A stretch of DNA of 64,000 nt from Streptomyces marianii (GTDB taxonomy: Bacteria > Actinomycetota > Actinomycetes > Streptomycetales > Streptomycetaceae): NCBI RefSeq assembly GCF_005795905.1, contig NZ_VAWE01000004.1, forward strand, positions 1 through 64,000, given 5' to 3'. The notes beneath the pieces were generated by a model. It saw only the letters and a program-made list of their open reading frames with translations. It was not told the origin of the DNA and did no database searches. Below, in pieces: positions 32,088 to 40,232 of this stretch. Position 1 is the stretch's first letter. Each line of letters begins with the position of its first letter. A program made the position numbers and the translations under genes.

Positions 32088-34307
32088 ATGAACACCGCCA
32101 CCGAGCGCCGCGTCGCCTACGCCACCACCGCGGCCCCCGTCATCATCGGCGCCGGCGCCCCGTTGCTCGACTCCGGCGCGGCCGGTCTCGCCGGTCTCAT
32201 CGTCGGCGGCGCCGGGGCCTTCGCCGCTGCCAACTACATGAACCGCGTCCCGCACTCGGTGATGGAGCAGATCCCCGGAAACGAGATCATCCGTGCCCAC
32301 CGCTCCACCCTCTTCCTGTCGTCGGTGACGTCCGCGGCGGCCCTCGCCGTCGGTGCGTTCGGCGGCGGCAGCGGCGCGGACAACCTTGCTTTCGGCTTCC
32401 TCGACTTCCCCTCGGTGCCCGCGGCGGTCTCTCTCGCCTGGTGGGGCGGCGTCGCCCTGGTCCCGCTCAAGCTCCGCGCGGTGTTCGGCTCGAAGAAGCC
32501 GGGCAAGGCCAAGGCCGCACCCTCGATGCAGGCTGCCGCCAAGCCGGTGCAGGCATCCGGCGCCGTCGCCGAGATCTACCGCAAGTGGGCCGAGTTCATC
32601 AGCGGCCCCGAGGGCACCAACCCCGCCCAGGAGCTCACCGTTCGCGGAGCGTCGGCCGACTCTTGGCGCGGTGTCATCCGCGCCCCCATGCCGCAGCCGG
32701 TCAACGTCACCCGGGAAACCGTGGGCGCCCTCTACGAGGTCCCCGCCGGACAGGTGACCATCACCCCCGGCACCCACCCCGGCGAGAAGCTCATCACCGT
32801 GCACCTGGTGCCGCCGCCGGAGATGGACCCCAACACCCTTGAAGGCGCATGGCTGGTGCGCGTGGCCCGCAAGAGCGGCCCCATGCCGAACACCCACCTG
32901 GAAGACGTTCAGGACGACCCCAACACCGGGGGAAAGGCCGCGCTCGTCGTCGCCGACGAGGACATTTCCAAGCTGCCCTCACCCGACCGGATGGAACTCG
33001 CCGGCGCGCTGCGGACGAACCCGCTGTTGATCTCCTACGAGCCGCGGCTCAACCCGCGCGAGGGCGTGATCCGCATCATGCACACCAACCCCCTGGAAGA
33101 GGGGCGGGCCTTCCCCGGCCCGCACGTGCTGAAGGCCAACCCGAACGGGTACGTCGTGCTCGGGCAGGGGATCAGCGGTCACCCGGCCCGGGTGCAGATG
33201 GCTGACCCCAAGTTGGGTGCGCAGCACATCTGCATCTGTGGCGTCACCGGCTCCGGCAAGGGCGGTGCCGCTCAGCTCGTGGCCCTCTCCGCCCACGCCA
33301 ACGGTCACGCCGTCATCTACGCCGACCCCAAGGGCTCCAGCAACCCGGCCGTCGAGGAACTGGCCGCGCATGCCGGCACCGGCCTTGCGGGCGCCCTCGG
33401 TTCTCTCCGCGTGGCCTACAACCTGCTTCAGCACCGCATCGCCGAGAGCGCCGAAAAGGGTCAGAAGAACTTCGCCGCCACCAAGGAGCGCCCCCAGGTC
33501 ACAGTCATTCTGGACGAGGCGTCACGGCTCCTGGGCGAGGAGGCGCCCGACAGGAAGGAAGCGGCGTTCATCGTGGACGCCATCGCCACGCAGGGCCGAA
33601 GCCTCGGTGTGCAACTCGTGCTGATCAACCAGATTCTTCAGCTCGACCAGCTCGGCGGACTCTCCTCGATCCGGGACAACATCATCTATGGCGGCGCGCT
33701 GATCCTCCTGCGCTCCGACTCCAGTCAGAAGAACTTGGTCGACCTGCCCGACCACTTCGAGGGCTGCAACCCCGCCGACATCCCGGCCGTCTGGCGTGAG
33801 GAACGCGGGATCGTTTTCGACCCGGACATGCCCGAGGACGACCCCCGCCGGACGTTCGGCCTCGGCTACATCGCCGGGCCCGGCGGACACCCCGAGATGA
33901 TGCGCGTCTGGATTCTGGAAGACGCCTCCCCCTACATCGAGCACGACGCAATCGCCTTCCCGGCCGACATGCCCAACTGGGACGACCGCGAGGAGCTCGC
34001 CCTCGTCTGTGTCCTGGAAGACGAGGAAGGCAACTGGTCGGTCGGCGAGATCACCGTTAGCGCAGGCCGCGAACCGTCCGCCGATGACAAGGTGTTGGCC
34101 GTCCTCGCCGAGCACGCCGACCCCCTCGAACTGGAAGTCATCTACCTGCACAAGGACGCCATCGGCGAGGCCGCCGGGCTGGAGGGCTCGACCCTCAACA
34201 ATGCGCTTTCCAAGCTGGTGAAGGCCGAAAAGATCCACCGGCAGAAGAGGGACGGCAAGGAGGTACGCGGCATGTACGGCGCGGGCGCCGAACCCATCAC
34301 CGGCTGA
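32088..34307 (+). CDS. FtsK/SpoIIIE-type DNA translocase (TraB-like)
   Basis: 739 aa, ATG 32088 after AGGAAGGA. N-terminal hydrophobic segments (VAYATTAAPVIIGAGAPLL; AAALAVGAFGGG; LAWWGGVALVPLKL) anchor it in the membrane. Walker A is GVTGSGKGG (~385), Walker B QVTVILDEASRLL (~470), with a following GRSLGVQLVLINQ segment. The C-terminal ~80 residues form a winged-helix-like domain (EVIYLHKDAIGEAAGLEGST), comparable to the DNA-recognition wing of TraB/FtsK-gamma. In Streptomyces such proteins move double-stranded plasmid DNA between cells. A second FtsK-like gene lies at 48310. Confidence 0.8.
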   Translation: MNTATERRVAYATTAAPVIIGAGAPLLDSGAAGLAGLIVGGAGAFAAANYMNRVPHSVMEQIPGNEIIRAHRSTLFLSSVTSAAALAVGAFGGGSGADNLAFGFLDFPSVPAAVSLAWWGGVALVPLKLRAVFGSKKPGKAKAAPSMQAAAKPVQASGAVAEIYRKWAEFISGPEGTNPAQELTVRGASADSWRGVIRAPMPQPVNVTRETVGALYEVPAGQVTITPGTHPGEKLITVHLVPPPEMDPNTLEGAWLVRVARKSGPMPNTHLEDVQDDPNTGGKAALVVADEDISKLPSPDRMELAGALRTNPLLISYEPRLNPREGVIRIMHTNPLEEGRAFPGPHVLKANPNGYVVLGQGISGHPARVQMADPKLGAQHICICGVTGSGKGGAAQLVALSAHANGHAVIYADPKGSSNPAVEELAAHAGTGLAGALGSLRVAYNLLQHRIAESAEKGQKNFAATKERPQVTVILDEASRLLGEEAPDRKEAAFIVDAIATQGRSLGVQLVLINQILQLDQLGGLSSIRDNIIYGGALILLRSDSSQKNLVDLPDHFEGCNPADIPAVWREERGIVFDPDMPEDDPRRTFGLGYIAGPGGHPEMMRVWILEDASPYIEHDAIAFPADMPNWDDREELALVCVLEDEEGNWSVGEITVSAGREPSADDKVLAVLAEHADPLELEVIYLHKDAIGEAAGLEGSTLNNALSKLVKAEKIHRQKRDGKEVRGMYGAGAEPITG

Positions 34308-34326
34308 CCGGCACCACGTACGAGAG

Positions 34327-34365
34327 CCGAGCACCCCGCCCCGCTCACCGGGGCGGGGTGCTCGG
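34327..34365. terminator. Strong terminator after translocase gene
   Basis: 17-bp perfect stem (34327-34343 with 34349-34365), loop CTCAC. Confidence 0.85.
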
Positions 34366-34460
34366 CAATGTGGCAGGCACGCCGAGGCCGGAATCACCTC
34401 GCGGACCCGCGCCCGCGGAAACCTGATCGAGAACAAGCACCCGTGCAGAGAAGAGATTCG

Positions 34461-34502
34461 GGCGCCCCCGAGGGCCGATTCCCCCCGGCCCTCGGGGGCG
34501 CC
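34461..34502 (+). terminator. Second hairpin terminator with short T-tract
   Basis: 16-bp perfect stem (34461-34476 with 34487-34502), followed by TTT. Tandem terminators here isolate the transfer operon from the gene at 34647. The 340-bp gap otherwise holds only the dyad at 34584. Confidence 0.8.
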
Positions 34503-34583
34503 TTTGCGTCCGGTGTCTGCGGCGGTGGGCTGGAACCGACCCCGGACATCAGCCGACAGTTTCAAGTCAACTCACAGTTGAAC

Positions 34584-34600
34584 TTGTAGTTCACATACAA
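34584..34600. promoter_or_regulatory. TTGTAG-N5-(C/A)TACAA dyad, site 5
   Basis: TTGTAG-TTCAC-ATACAA, 47 bp upstream of the start at 34647. The preceding CAAGTCAACTCACAGTTGAA is similar to the region before site 3. The right arm TACAAAATGTG also resembles a -10 region. Confidence 0.55.
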
Positions 34601-34646
34601 AATGTGCCATGGTTGAGCCCGGTATCGCAGCAAAGGAGAAACCCCC

Positions 34647-35459
34647 TTGAAGATCACCGCCGCCCAGACCAAGACCCGCCGCGAGGAGTTCGCCACCGCC
34701 CGGCTGTCGCTCCTCGCCGAGGCGAGCACCAGCACGCAGTACCGCGCCGCCGGCATCGAGGAGAACGTCGAGACGACCCTCGCCGATTACGGCATCGAGG
34801 TCACCGCCGCCGCGAAGTGGGGCAACATCCGCCACCACATCGCCGACTACGCCGCGTGCACCGCCGATCAGGACGACGCCGAGACCCTCACCGCCCTTTA
34901 CGAAGCCGTCGCCGCCCTCGACGAGGCCGAGCTCGACGCCTACCGCAGCGGCGAGCGCGACGCCCTTCCGGCCGAGATCACGGCCCGCGTCCGGCACGAC
35001 CTCGGCCCCTGCGGTGAGGTCCTCCTCCCCCTCCCCGCCCGCTTCCGCAAGGCGTACGAGACCGAGCTCGCCGACGTCCACCACGAGGCCGACAGTGCCT
35101 TGTACCGGCAGGTCTGCCACCACGTCACCAGCGGACGAACCACCGCCCCGCGCTGGCTCCTCGGCCCCCTCGCCGACGTCGCCGCCCTCCTCGCTGACCT
35201 CGACGAGGAGGAGTCCGACCTCCCCGCCGCCATCCGCACCGCCCGCCGCCGCAGCTACGCCGAACTCTTCACCCTCCTCGCCCGCCACGGCGCCCGCCCC
35301 TGGCCCCGCACCGGCCACGGCGTACGCCCCTGGGGCGACGCGCCCGCCCACTGCGACGACTGCGCCGAGCTTGTCGGCCACCGCGCCCCGGGCGCCGTCG
35401 TCGCCGAGGCCGCAGCGCGGGACTCCCGCCCGCTGCGGACCGCGAACCTCACGCCCTGA
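34647..35459 (+). CDS. Hypothetical protein in the TTGTAG regulon
   Basis: 270 aa. Start ATG at 34647 gives MKITAAQTKTRREEF after GGAG; helical and acidic, with a His/Cys group near the C-terminus (HCDDCAELVGH) that could bind a metal. No family recognised. It is preceded by dyad site 5, so it is probably expressed with the methyltransferase fusion and the DUF6884-like protein. It lies upstream of a Pycsar-type effector but is separated from it by a hairpin. Confidence 0.6.
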   Translation: MKITAAQTKTRREEFATARLSLLAEASTSTQYRAAGIEENVETTLADYGIEVTAAAKWGNIRHHIADYAACTADQDDAETLTALYEAVAALDEAELDAYRSGERDALPAEITARVRHDLGPCGEVLLPLPARFRKAYETELADVHHEADSALYRQVCHHVTSGRTTAPRWLLGPLADVAALLADLDEEESDLPAAIRTARRRSYAELFTLLARHGARPWPRTGHGVRPWGDAPAHCDDCAELVGHRAPGAVVAEAAARDSRPLRTANLTP

Positions 35460-35470
35460 CAAACGGGCCT

Positions 35471-35496
35471 GCCGGGGCCCCGCTCGGGGCCCCGGC
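35471..35496. terminator. Hairpin between genes
   Basis: 12-bp perfect GC inverted repeat (35471-35482 with 35485-35496); only two bases between the arms, so the top pairs must open. Possible terminator or attenuator. Confidence 0.5.
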
Positions 35497-35520
35497 CCAC
35501 GAAACCGAAAGGACGCCTGA

Positions 35521-36033
35521 ATGTCGCAGGACGACACGCCCACGCCCCCGAGCGAAGCCGCATCGACCGCATTAGGCATCACACCCGCCGTCTTGAACGA
35601 GAAACTCAAAGAGGCCCGTACCGATGTGATCACCGAGTTCGGGCGGACGGATGTCAAAGCGGCAGCCTTGGTATCCGCGTTCGGTATCCCCTTCGCCGTA
35701 CTGGTGGTCGCCCTTCCCGGTCGCGAGTTGAACCCGGTTGCGGCCGTCCTGGTGGGCCTCGGCGCGGTCGGCCTGGTGGCCGCAATCCTCGTCGTCCTCC
35801 TGGCCCTGCGCCCCCCGCGGGTCGGGCGGCCTCGCGGCTCCTTCTTCTACTGGGCCACCTGCACCACTCCCGAGGAAGTCATCGCGGACGTTGTGGTCGA
35901 CCGCCGCGCGGAGAGGCTCATCACCCTGTCGGGTGCTGTCGAGCGGAAGTTCGCCGCCCTGCGCCTGGCGATCGAAATCTTCGGCGGCTCCGTCGTCCTC
36001 CTGGTCCTCGCCCTCATCACCGGCCTGGTGTGA
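35521..36033 (+). CDS. Pycsar-effector (PycTM/DUF5706) family membrane protein
   Basis: 170 aa, ATG 35521 after GAAAGGA. Family layout is clear: a soluble helix ending in EFGRTDVKAAALVSAFGIPF (R-x-D-x-K-A signature), a first membrane pair (to LVVALPG and AAVLVGLGAVGLVAAILVVL), PPRVGRPRGSFFYWA, a soluble loop TPEEVIADVVVDRRAERLIT, and a last membrane helix (FGGSVVLLVLALITGLV). In Pycsar anti-phage systems the PycTM effector disrupts the membrane when a cyclic pyrimidine nucleotide binds. No cyclase gene is near, so this is an orphan member. Its immediate neighbour is a RapZ C-terminal-domain protein. Confidence 0.7.
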   Translation: MSQDDTPTPPSEAASTALGITPAVLNEKLKEARTDVITEFGRTDVKAAALVSAFGIPFAVLVVALPGRELNPVAAVLVGLGAVGLVAAILVVLLALRPPRVGRPRGSFFYWATCTTPEEVIADVVVDRRAERLITLSGAVERKFAALRLAIEIFGGSVVLLVLALITGLV

Positions 36034-36161
36034 CCGCGATGCCGCGCGCGCCCCGGACCCCGAGAACACCCACCGCTCACACCCTGCACATCTTTCGAAT
36101 CACCGACCAGGGCCGCGCCGCAGCCGAAAGCGCCGGCACCACCAAGGAGGACACCTCAGCC

Positions 36162-36902
36162 ATGACGACCCCCGAGCAGACCCTCGCCGCGTACCGCGAG
36201 ATCGCCGACATACAGCGCGAGTCCGACCGGCTGCACGCCGCCCTCATGCGACGGACCGCGTACGAGGAGCTCACCGCCCGATACGCCCACCTTGAGGAGG
36301 ACGGGACCAAGGCGCGGGAGTTCAAGGAGGTACGCGAGGAACTCGCCGAGTACACCGAGGGCCGCAGGGAGGTCCCGCCCCCCGTTGACTCCGCCGAGCT
36401 CATCGCGCACCACCGCCGCAAGGTCGACGTCTACGGCCGGCACGCCGAGGCGGGATTCGAGGGAGCGGCCGAGGCCCTCGTCGAGGCCGAGGCCCAGCTC
36501 GCCGCCGAGCTCGACCGCGCCCCCGCCGCCGTCGAGCTGATCAGCTTCGGATACCTGCACAGCTTGGCCCCCGAGGCTGACCTCGTCATCGACATGCGCC
36601 GCCACTTCCGCGACCCGCACGTAACCCCCGGCCTCCGGGAGCTCACCGCCGATCACGAGCTCGTCATGAGGGCGGTCTTCGACACCGACGGCGTTCCCGA
36701 ACTCGCCGTCGCCATCCGCGCGGCGGTCGACGCCTTCCGCGCCGGTCCCTCGGCCGGAACGGTCCGCGTCGCCGTCGGGTGCGCGGGCGGACGCCACCGT
36801 TCAGCCGCAATGGTGAACTACCTCGAAATGCAGTACCGCGGCGACGGGATCAAGGCCAGCAAGGAACACCGGGACATTCACCTCCCCGTCGTCAACCGGT
36901 AG
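36162..36902 (+). CDS. RapZ C-terminal-domain protein
   Basis: 246 aa. ATG 36162 follows AAGGAGG. The N-terminal ~115 residues are a charged coiled coil. The rest matches the RapZ C-terminal domain: ISFGYLHSLAPEADLVIDMR, DPHVTPGLRELTADHELV and VAVGCAGGRHRSAAMVNYLE, the last with the G-C-x-G-G-x-H-R-S anion-binding loop. In RapZ this domain binds amino sugars and RNA/RNase E. The N-terminal kinase-like domain is absent here. Pairing with the Pycsar-type effector upstream (about 130 bp) suggests a nucleotide- or RNA-sensing partner, which is an inference. Confidence 0.75.
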   Translation: MTTPEQTLAAYREIADIQRESDRLHAALMRRTAYEELTARYAHLEEDGTKAREFKEVREELAEYTEGRREVPPPVDSAELIAHHRRKVDVYGRHAEAGFEGAAEALVEAEAQLAAELDRAPAAVELISFGYLHSLAPEADLVIDMRRHFRDPHVTPGLRELTADHELVMRAVFDTDGVPELAVAIRAAVDAFRAGPSAGTVRVAVGCAGGRHRSAAMVNYLEMQYRGDGIKASKEHRDIHLPVVNR

Positions 36903-36921
36903 ACGCGTCAACGTCCCAACC

Positions 36922-36958
36922 GAGCACCCCGCCCCGTTCAACAGGGGGCGGGGTGCTC
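36922..36958. terminator. Hairpin terminator
   Basis: 14-bp perfect stem (36922-36935 with 36945-36958), 20 bp after the RapZ-domain gene. Confidence 0.8.
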
Positions 36959-37075
36959 CGTAGTTCGGCGGGTGTGACGGACTCGCCGCCCCGGCCGTAA
37001 CCGGCTCCGTGTCGGTCCCTGCCGCTCCGCTGTCGGCAGCGGCAGGACACGCACACCATCGCGTTGTGGGTCCCT

Positions 37076-37114
37076 ATGTCCCCAGCTCACGGAACATGCG
37101 CAGACCTCATAGAG
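37076..37114. promoter_or_regulatory. Conserved 39-bp element, copy 2
   Basis: ATGTCCCCAGCTCA-N6-ATGCGCA-N5-CATAGA. Same layout as copies at 12627 and 52801. It lies about 175 bp upstream of the XRE-TPR regulator gene. The remainder of the 386-bp gap 36903-37288 holds only the terminator at 36922. Confidence 0.6.
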
Positions 37115-37288
37115 CGAGTGAGATGCGAGGAACGGCGGGCGCCCTGGTGCTCAAATCGCAAGGGGCCCGCGGTGACGATACGGGACTCATTCCTTCCTGG
37201 GGGGCGTTCTGTTGCCCTGGCGTCGCACTGTTGCAATCCGCGTACTCTGGGTGTAGTCCCGCGTCGTCACGACCCATAAGGGGTGCCG

Positions 37289-38521
37289 GTGAACACCTAC
37301 TCGCGTGAACTCACCACCGGCGACCGAATCAAGCTGTACCGCCAGCGCAAAGGGCTTTCGCAGGCCGCGCTAGGTGGCCTGATCGGCCGCTCGGAAGACT
37401 GGGTAAGCAAGGTTGAGCGGGGAGTCATCCCCGTAGACAAGCTGTCTGTACTGCTCGAAATCGCCCGCGTCCTCGACATACGGGAACTCGCCGAACTGAC
37501 GGGTCGGAGTATCGCACTGGCCCCGAACGGCTCACCCGAACACGAGTCGGTGCCAGCGATCCGCCGAGCACTCAACACGATCTCTTCACGCCTGGGCGCC
37601 GATCTGCCCGGGGACCCCCTGACTCCGGACGAGCTGACACAGCGCGTCGGCGAGGCGTGGCACGCGTACGAGTACGACGTCAATCGGTACGCGGTCGTCG
37701 GGCCGCAGTTGCCGACGCTGCTTGCCGAAGCGCACTACGCCGCTCGCAACGCCACTCCCGACGACGAGGGCACGGTCGCCCGCGCCGTGATCAGCCTCTA
37801 TCACCTGTTGCAGGTGTTTCTACGCCGTGTTGGCGAACCGACTCTTTCCCGCGTGGCCGCGGACCGAGCGCTACAGCTCGCCGACCAGACCGGCGACCCG
37901 GTGCTACTCGGCGCATCCGCGTGGAACATGGCCCTCGTGCTCACCAGCACGGGAGACGTGGCCGAGTCCGCAGACCTCGCCCGTTCGGCTATGGAGGTCA
38001 CCGAGCCGGGTGACGACGCCTCCCCCGAACTGCTGTCTGTTCATGGCGCCTTGCACCTCGCCGCCGCCGTCGCCACCATGCGCGACAACCGGCCGTCGGC
38101 CGCGTGGGACCTACTCCACGATGCTGACCACGTCGCACGCCGCGCCGGCGTCGACCGTAACGACTGGCGTACGGCATTCGGTCCGACCAACGTCGCCATG
38201 CACGGGGTACACCTCGCTGGGGAGGAAGGCGACGCCGCCGAGGCGCTACGCCTCGCCGACACCATCGAGCCGGATAGCCCGGTGCTCCCACTCGAACGGC
38301 GCACGCGGTACCTGGTCGAGGTGATGAACGCCAACCGGTTGAAGCAGGACGACTATGCGACGCTCTACATGATCGGACGCATTCGCAAGACCTCACCCGA
38401 AGAGGTCAAGTTCTTCCCCTTGGTGCGCGAGGCCGTCCGTGACCTGTTGAAGCGGGAACGCCCTGCTTACCGGGCCGAGTTGCGTGACCACGCCGCGCAT
38501 GTCGGCGTCCTCGCTGGCTGA
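37289..38521 (+). CDS. XRE-family regulator with TPR-like body
   Basis: 410 aa, GTG 37289 five bases after AAGGGG (GTG 37283 is the alternative). Residues 10-65 form a Cro/CI helix-turn-helix (DRIKLYRQRKGLSQAALGGL...EDWVSKVERG). The remaining ~330 residues are TPR-like helical repeats (ALQLADQTGDPVLLGASAWN; HGALHLAAAVATMRDN), as in large Streptomyces regulators. It opens a coupled module with two small proteins and an anti-sigma-type ATPase, a gene set common in Streptomyces development. Ligand unknown. Confidence 0.75.
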   Translation: MNTYSRELTTGDRIKLYRQRKGLSQAALGGLIGRSEDWVSKVERGVIPVDKLSVLLEIARVLDIRELAELTGRSIALAPNGSPEHESVPAIRRALNTISSRLGADLPGDPLTPDELTQRVGEAWHAYEYDVNRYAVVGPQLPTLLAEAHYAARNATPDDEGTVARAVISLYHLLQVFLRRVGEPTLSRVAADRALQLADQTGDPVLLGASAWNMALVLTSTGDVAESADLARSAMEVTEPGDDASPELLSVHGALHLAAAVATMRDNRPSAAWDLLHDADHVARRAGVDRNDWRTAFGPTNVAMHGVHLAGEEGDAAEALRLADTIEPDSPVLPLERRTRYLVEVMNANRLKQDDYATLYMIGRIRKTSPEEVKFFPLVREAVRDLLKRERPAYRAELRDHAAHVGVLAG

Positions 38522-38540
38522 TCGGCAACCCCGGAATAAA

Positions 38541-38568
38541 GGCACCCCGGAACTTTTTCCGGGGTGCC
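38541..38568 (+). terminator. Hairpin terminator
   Basis: 12-bp perfect stem (38541-38552 with 38557-38568) with T-rich loop, 20 bp after the regulator stop. Confidence 0.75.
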
Positions 38569-38638
38569 TGCTCTTGCGCCCCCTACGGTCTGGCCAGTGG
38601 TGAACTCCCTTGCCACATCGACGAGTCGAGGGGGCACG

Positions 38639-38872
38639 ATGACCGCAAACAGTCAGATCGGGTACCGCGTTGAGCGGGTGCCTGACAAACCGTTGGGCCG
38701 CACACAAGCCGGCCGCTTCTTCATTCCCTTACGCATCACGGACGGCCAAGGGACCACCGAGGCGCACCTCGTGCTGTCCGGCACCGATTCCGAGCAGCTA
38801 CTCGGAGAGCTGTCCCGCCTGCTGGCCGGTGGCGAGCCTGCACCGCTCGACCCCATCGGAGAGCCCGCATGA
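38639..38872 (+). CDS. Small hypothetical protein of the regulatory module
   Basis: 77 aa. ATG 38639 follows GAGGGGG. Beta-rich centre (GRFFIPLRITDGQGTTEAHL) and a helix (SEQLLGELSRLLAG). Overlaps the next gene by ATGA. Position resembles the DUF397-type small proteins that accompany XRE regulators in Streptomyces, but the sequence does not match DUF397. Confidence 0.6.
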   Translation: MTANSQIGYRVERVPDKPLGRTQAGRFFIPLRITDGQGTTEAHLVLSGTDSEQLLGELSRLLAGGEPAPLDPIGEPA

Positions 38873-39183
38873 CGGCCCTCACTCTCCCCGGATACGCGTT
38901 CCTTGGCTTCACCTGCGCGCACCGCGTCACGGCCGGTGCCGTCGTGTGTGACAACAACGAGTGGCGTGAGGTCTCCGAAGTCCTCGACGAACGGCTACAC
39001 GCCGGCATCGCCATCATCACCTTCGCGGTCGACGGCACGTTCATACACGTTCGGCCCTCGGCGCGGCTGCTCGTCTGCGCCCGTGAGACCCCTGACCCCT
39101 GCGAGCGGCACAAGACGCCCCAGCCCCTCGCCAACCTGCCCGCGGCCTACCCGTCCCCGGTGGCCCCGGAGGGCGAGAGGTGA
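38869..39183 (+). CDS. Small hypothetical protein
   Basis: 104 aa, ATG 38869 (ATGA overlap). Contains Cys at FTCAH, VVCDN, LLVCARE and PCERH. Beta-rich (IAIITFAVDGTFIHVRPSAR). Coupled to both neighbours. Function unknown. Confidence 0.6.
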   Translation: MTALTLPGYAFLGFTCAHRVTAGAVVCDNNEWREVSEVLDERLHAGIAIITFAVDGTFIHVRPSARLLVCARETPDPCERHKTPQPLANLPAAYPSPVAPEGER

Positions 39184-39605
39184 CCAGAACCATGACCGCA
39201 CCGCACGACACTGGGGCCCTCGTGGGCCCCCCGCCCCGGATGGTCCTCGACGCAGTCGAGCAATCAGTCAAGGAGGCCCGCGACTTCGCGAAGGAGTACA
39301 TCGAGTTTCACCAGATCCGCAGCGACCTGTGCGACGACGTGTTACTCGTCGTCTCTGAGGTCGTCACCAACGCCATCCGGTACGGCACGGAACCAGGTGA
39401 CTCTGTACTCGTTGAGCTCGGCCACGGCCCCGACAACGTCAGTATCGAGGTACACGACACCCGACGTGCCGAACCCCGTTTCCGCCCGGAGTCCGTAGAG
39501 CGTCAGCGGGGCCGTGGAATGTTCATCGTGGACGCCCTCGCAACCTGGGGTGTCCGCGACCGCCCGTTTGGAAAGATCGTTTGGGCGGAGGTAAAGGCAT
39601 CGTGA
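39180..39605 (+). CDS. Anti-sigma-type ATP-binding protein (HATPase_c_2)
   Basis: 141 aa, GTG 39180 overlapping the previous stop. Bergerat ATP-fold motifs: VSEVVTNAIRYG (N box), IEVHDTRR (G1 with Asp) and QRGRGMFIVDALATWGV (G2). This is the Streptomyces SpoIIAB/RsbW-like class that binds ATP and sequesters sigma factors or partner proteins. It forms one translational unit with the flanking small genes. Target unknown; no sigma factor or anti-anti-sigma gene is close. Confidence 0.8.
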   Translation: MTRTMTAPHDTGALVGPPPRMVLDAVEQSVKEARDFAKEYIEFHQIRSDLCDDVLLVVSEVVTNAIRYGTEPGDSVLVELGHGPDNVSIEVHDTRRAEPRFRPESVERQRGRGMFIVDALATWGVRDRPFGKIVWAEVKAS

Positions 39606-40066
39606 CCACCGTGTCCCAAACCGACTCGCCTCCCGGCCCTGGGTTCGTCGCGGGCATCCGACTTGCAACCGGCATCCATCAAACCGACGCGTTCACCGTG
39701 GCCAACCTGCTTGCCTTCCACGCTCCGCCCCGACTCGCACACGAGACCGACGAGAGTATCCGCGAGGGCATGCAGGCGTTCGCCGCCGCGATGGATCTCG
39801 GACCACACGACGAACACCCGCCGTACATCGGCCATCGCATCCGGATACGGCAGGGTATGCCGTGGCTCAACTACGCCGACGAGTACAGCCTGTGCGTACC
39901 CGCGGCGCGGTCGTGGCTCGACGTGGCCGACAACGGCGGGCCTATCCGGGTCTTAGTCCTGTTCAACCCCCTGGCCCCCGGGGGCGATCAGCAACGGACC
40001 GCCGAGCACGTGCGCGACTGCTACGAGCGCGGCGCGATGCGCTGGGGGACGACGTACCACGTGTGA
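39602..40066 (+). CDS. Hypothetical protein
   Basis: 154 aa, GTG 39602 overlapping the ATPase stop. Soluble (FVAGIRLATGIHQTDAFTVA; EHPPYIGHRIRIRQGMPWLN; IRVLVLFNPLAPGGDQQRTA). No family recognised. Last gene of the module; a terminator follows. Confidence 0.6.
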   Translation: MTTVSQTDSPPGPGFVAGIRLATGIHQTDAFTVANLLAFHAPPRLAHETDESIREGMQAFAAAMDLGPHDEHPPYIGHRIRIRQGMPWLNYADEYSLCVPAARSWLDVADNGGPIRVLVLFNPLAPGGDQQRTAEHVRDCYERGAMRWGTTYHV

Positions 40067-40083
40067 CCGGGTCACGCACATGA

Positions 40084-40128
40084 GAACGGGCCGCCCCGAA
40101 GTGGTGAATACTTCGGGTCGGCCCGTTC
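40084..40128. terminator. Bidirectional terminator
   Basis: Two-part stem: GAACGGGCCG (40084-40093) with 40119-40128, then CCCGAAG (40095-40101) with 40111-40117. Between convergent stops at 40066 and 40233. Confidence 0.8.
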
Positions 40129-40232
40129 GTGTCGAGGGTAGCGGCATCGCCCCCTCGCACCGTGCCCGGCCTCGCAGGGACGGGCGCGGTGTGCTGGTGC
40201 CGGATCAGTCGTCAGGTGGGAGCTGTTCCGGG

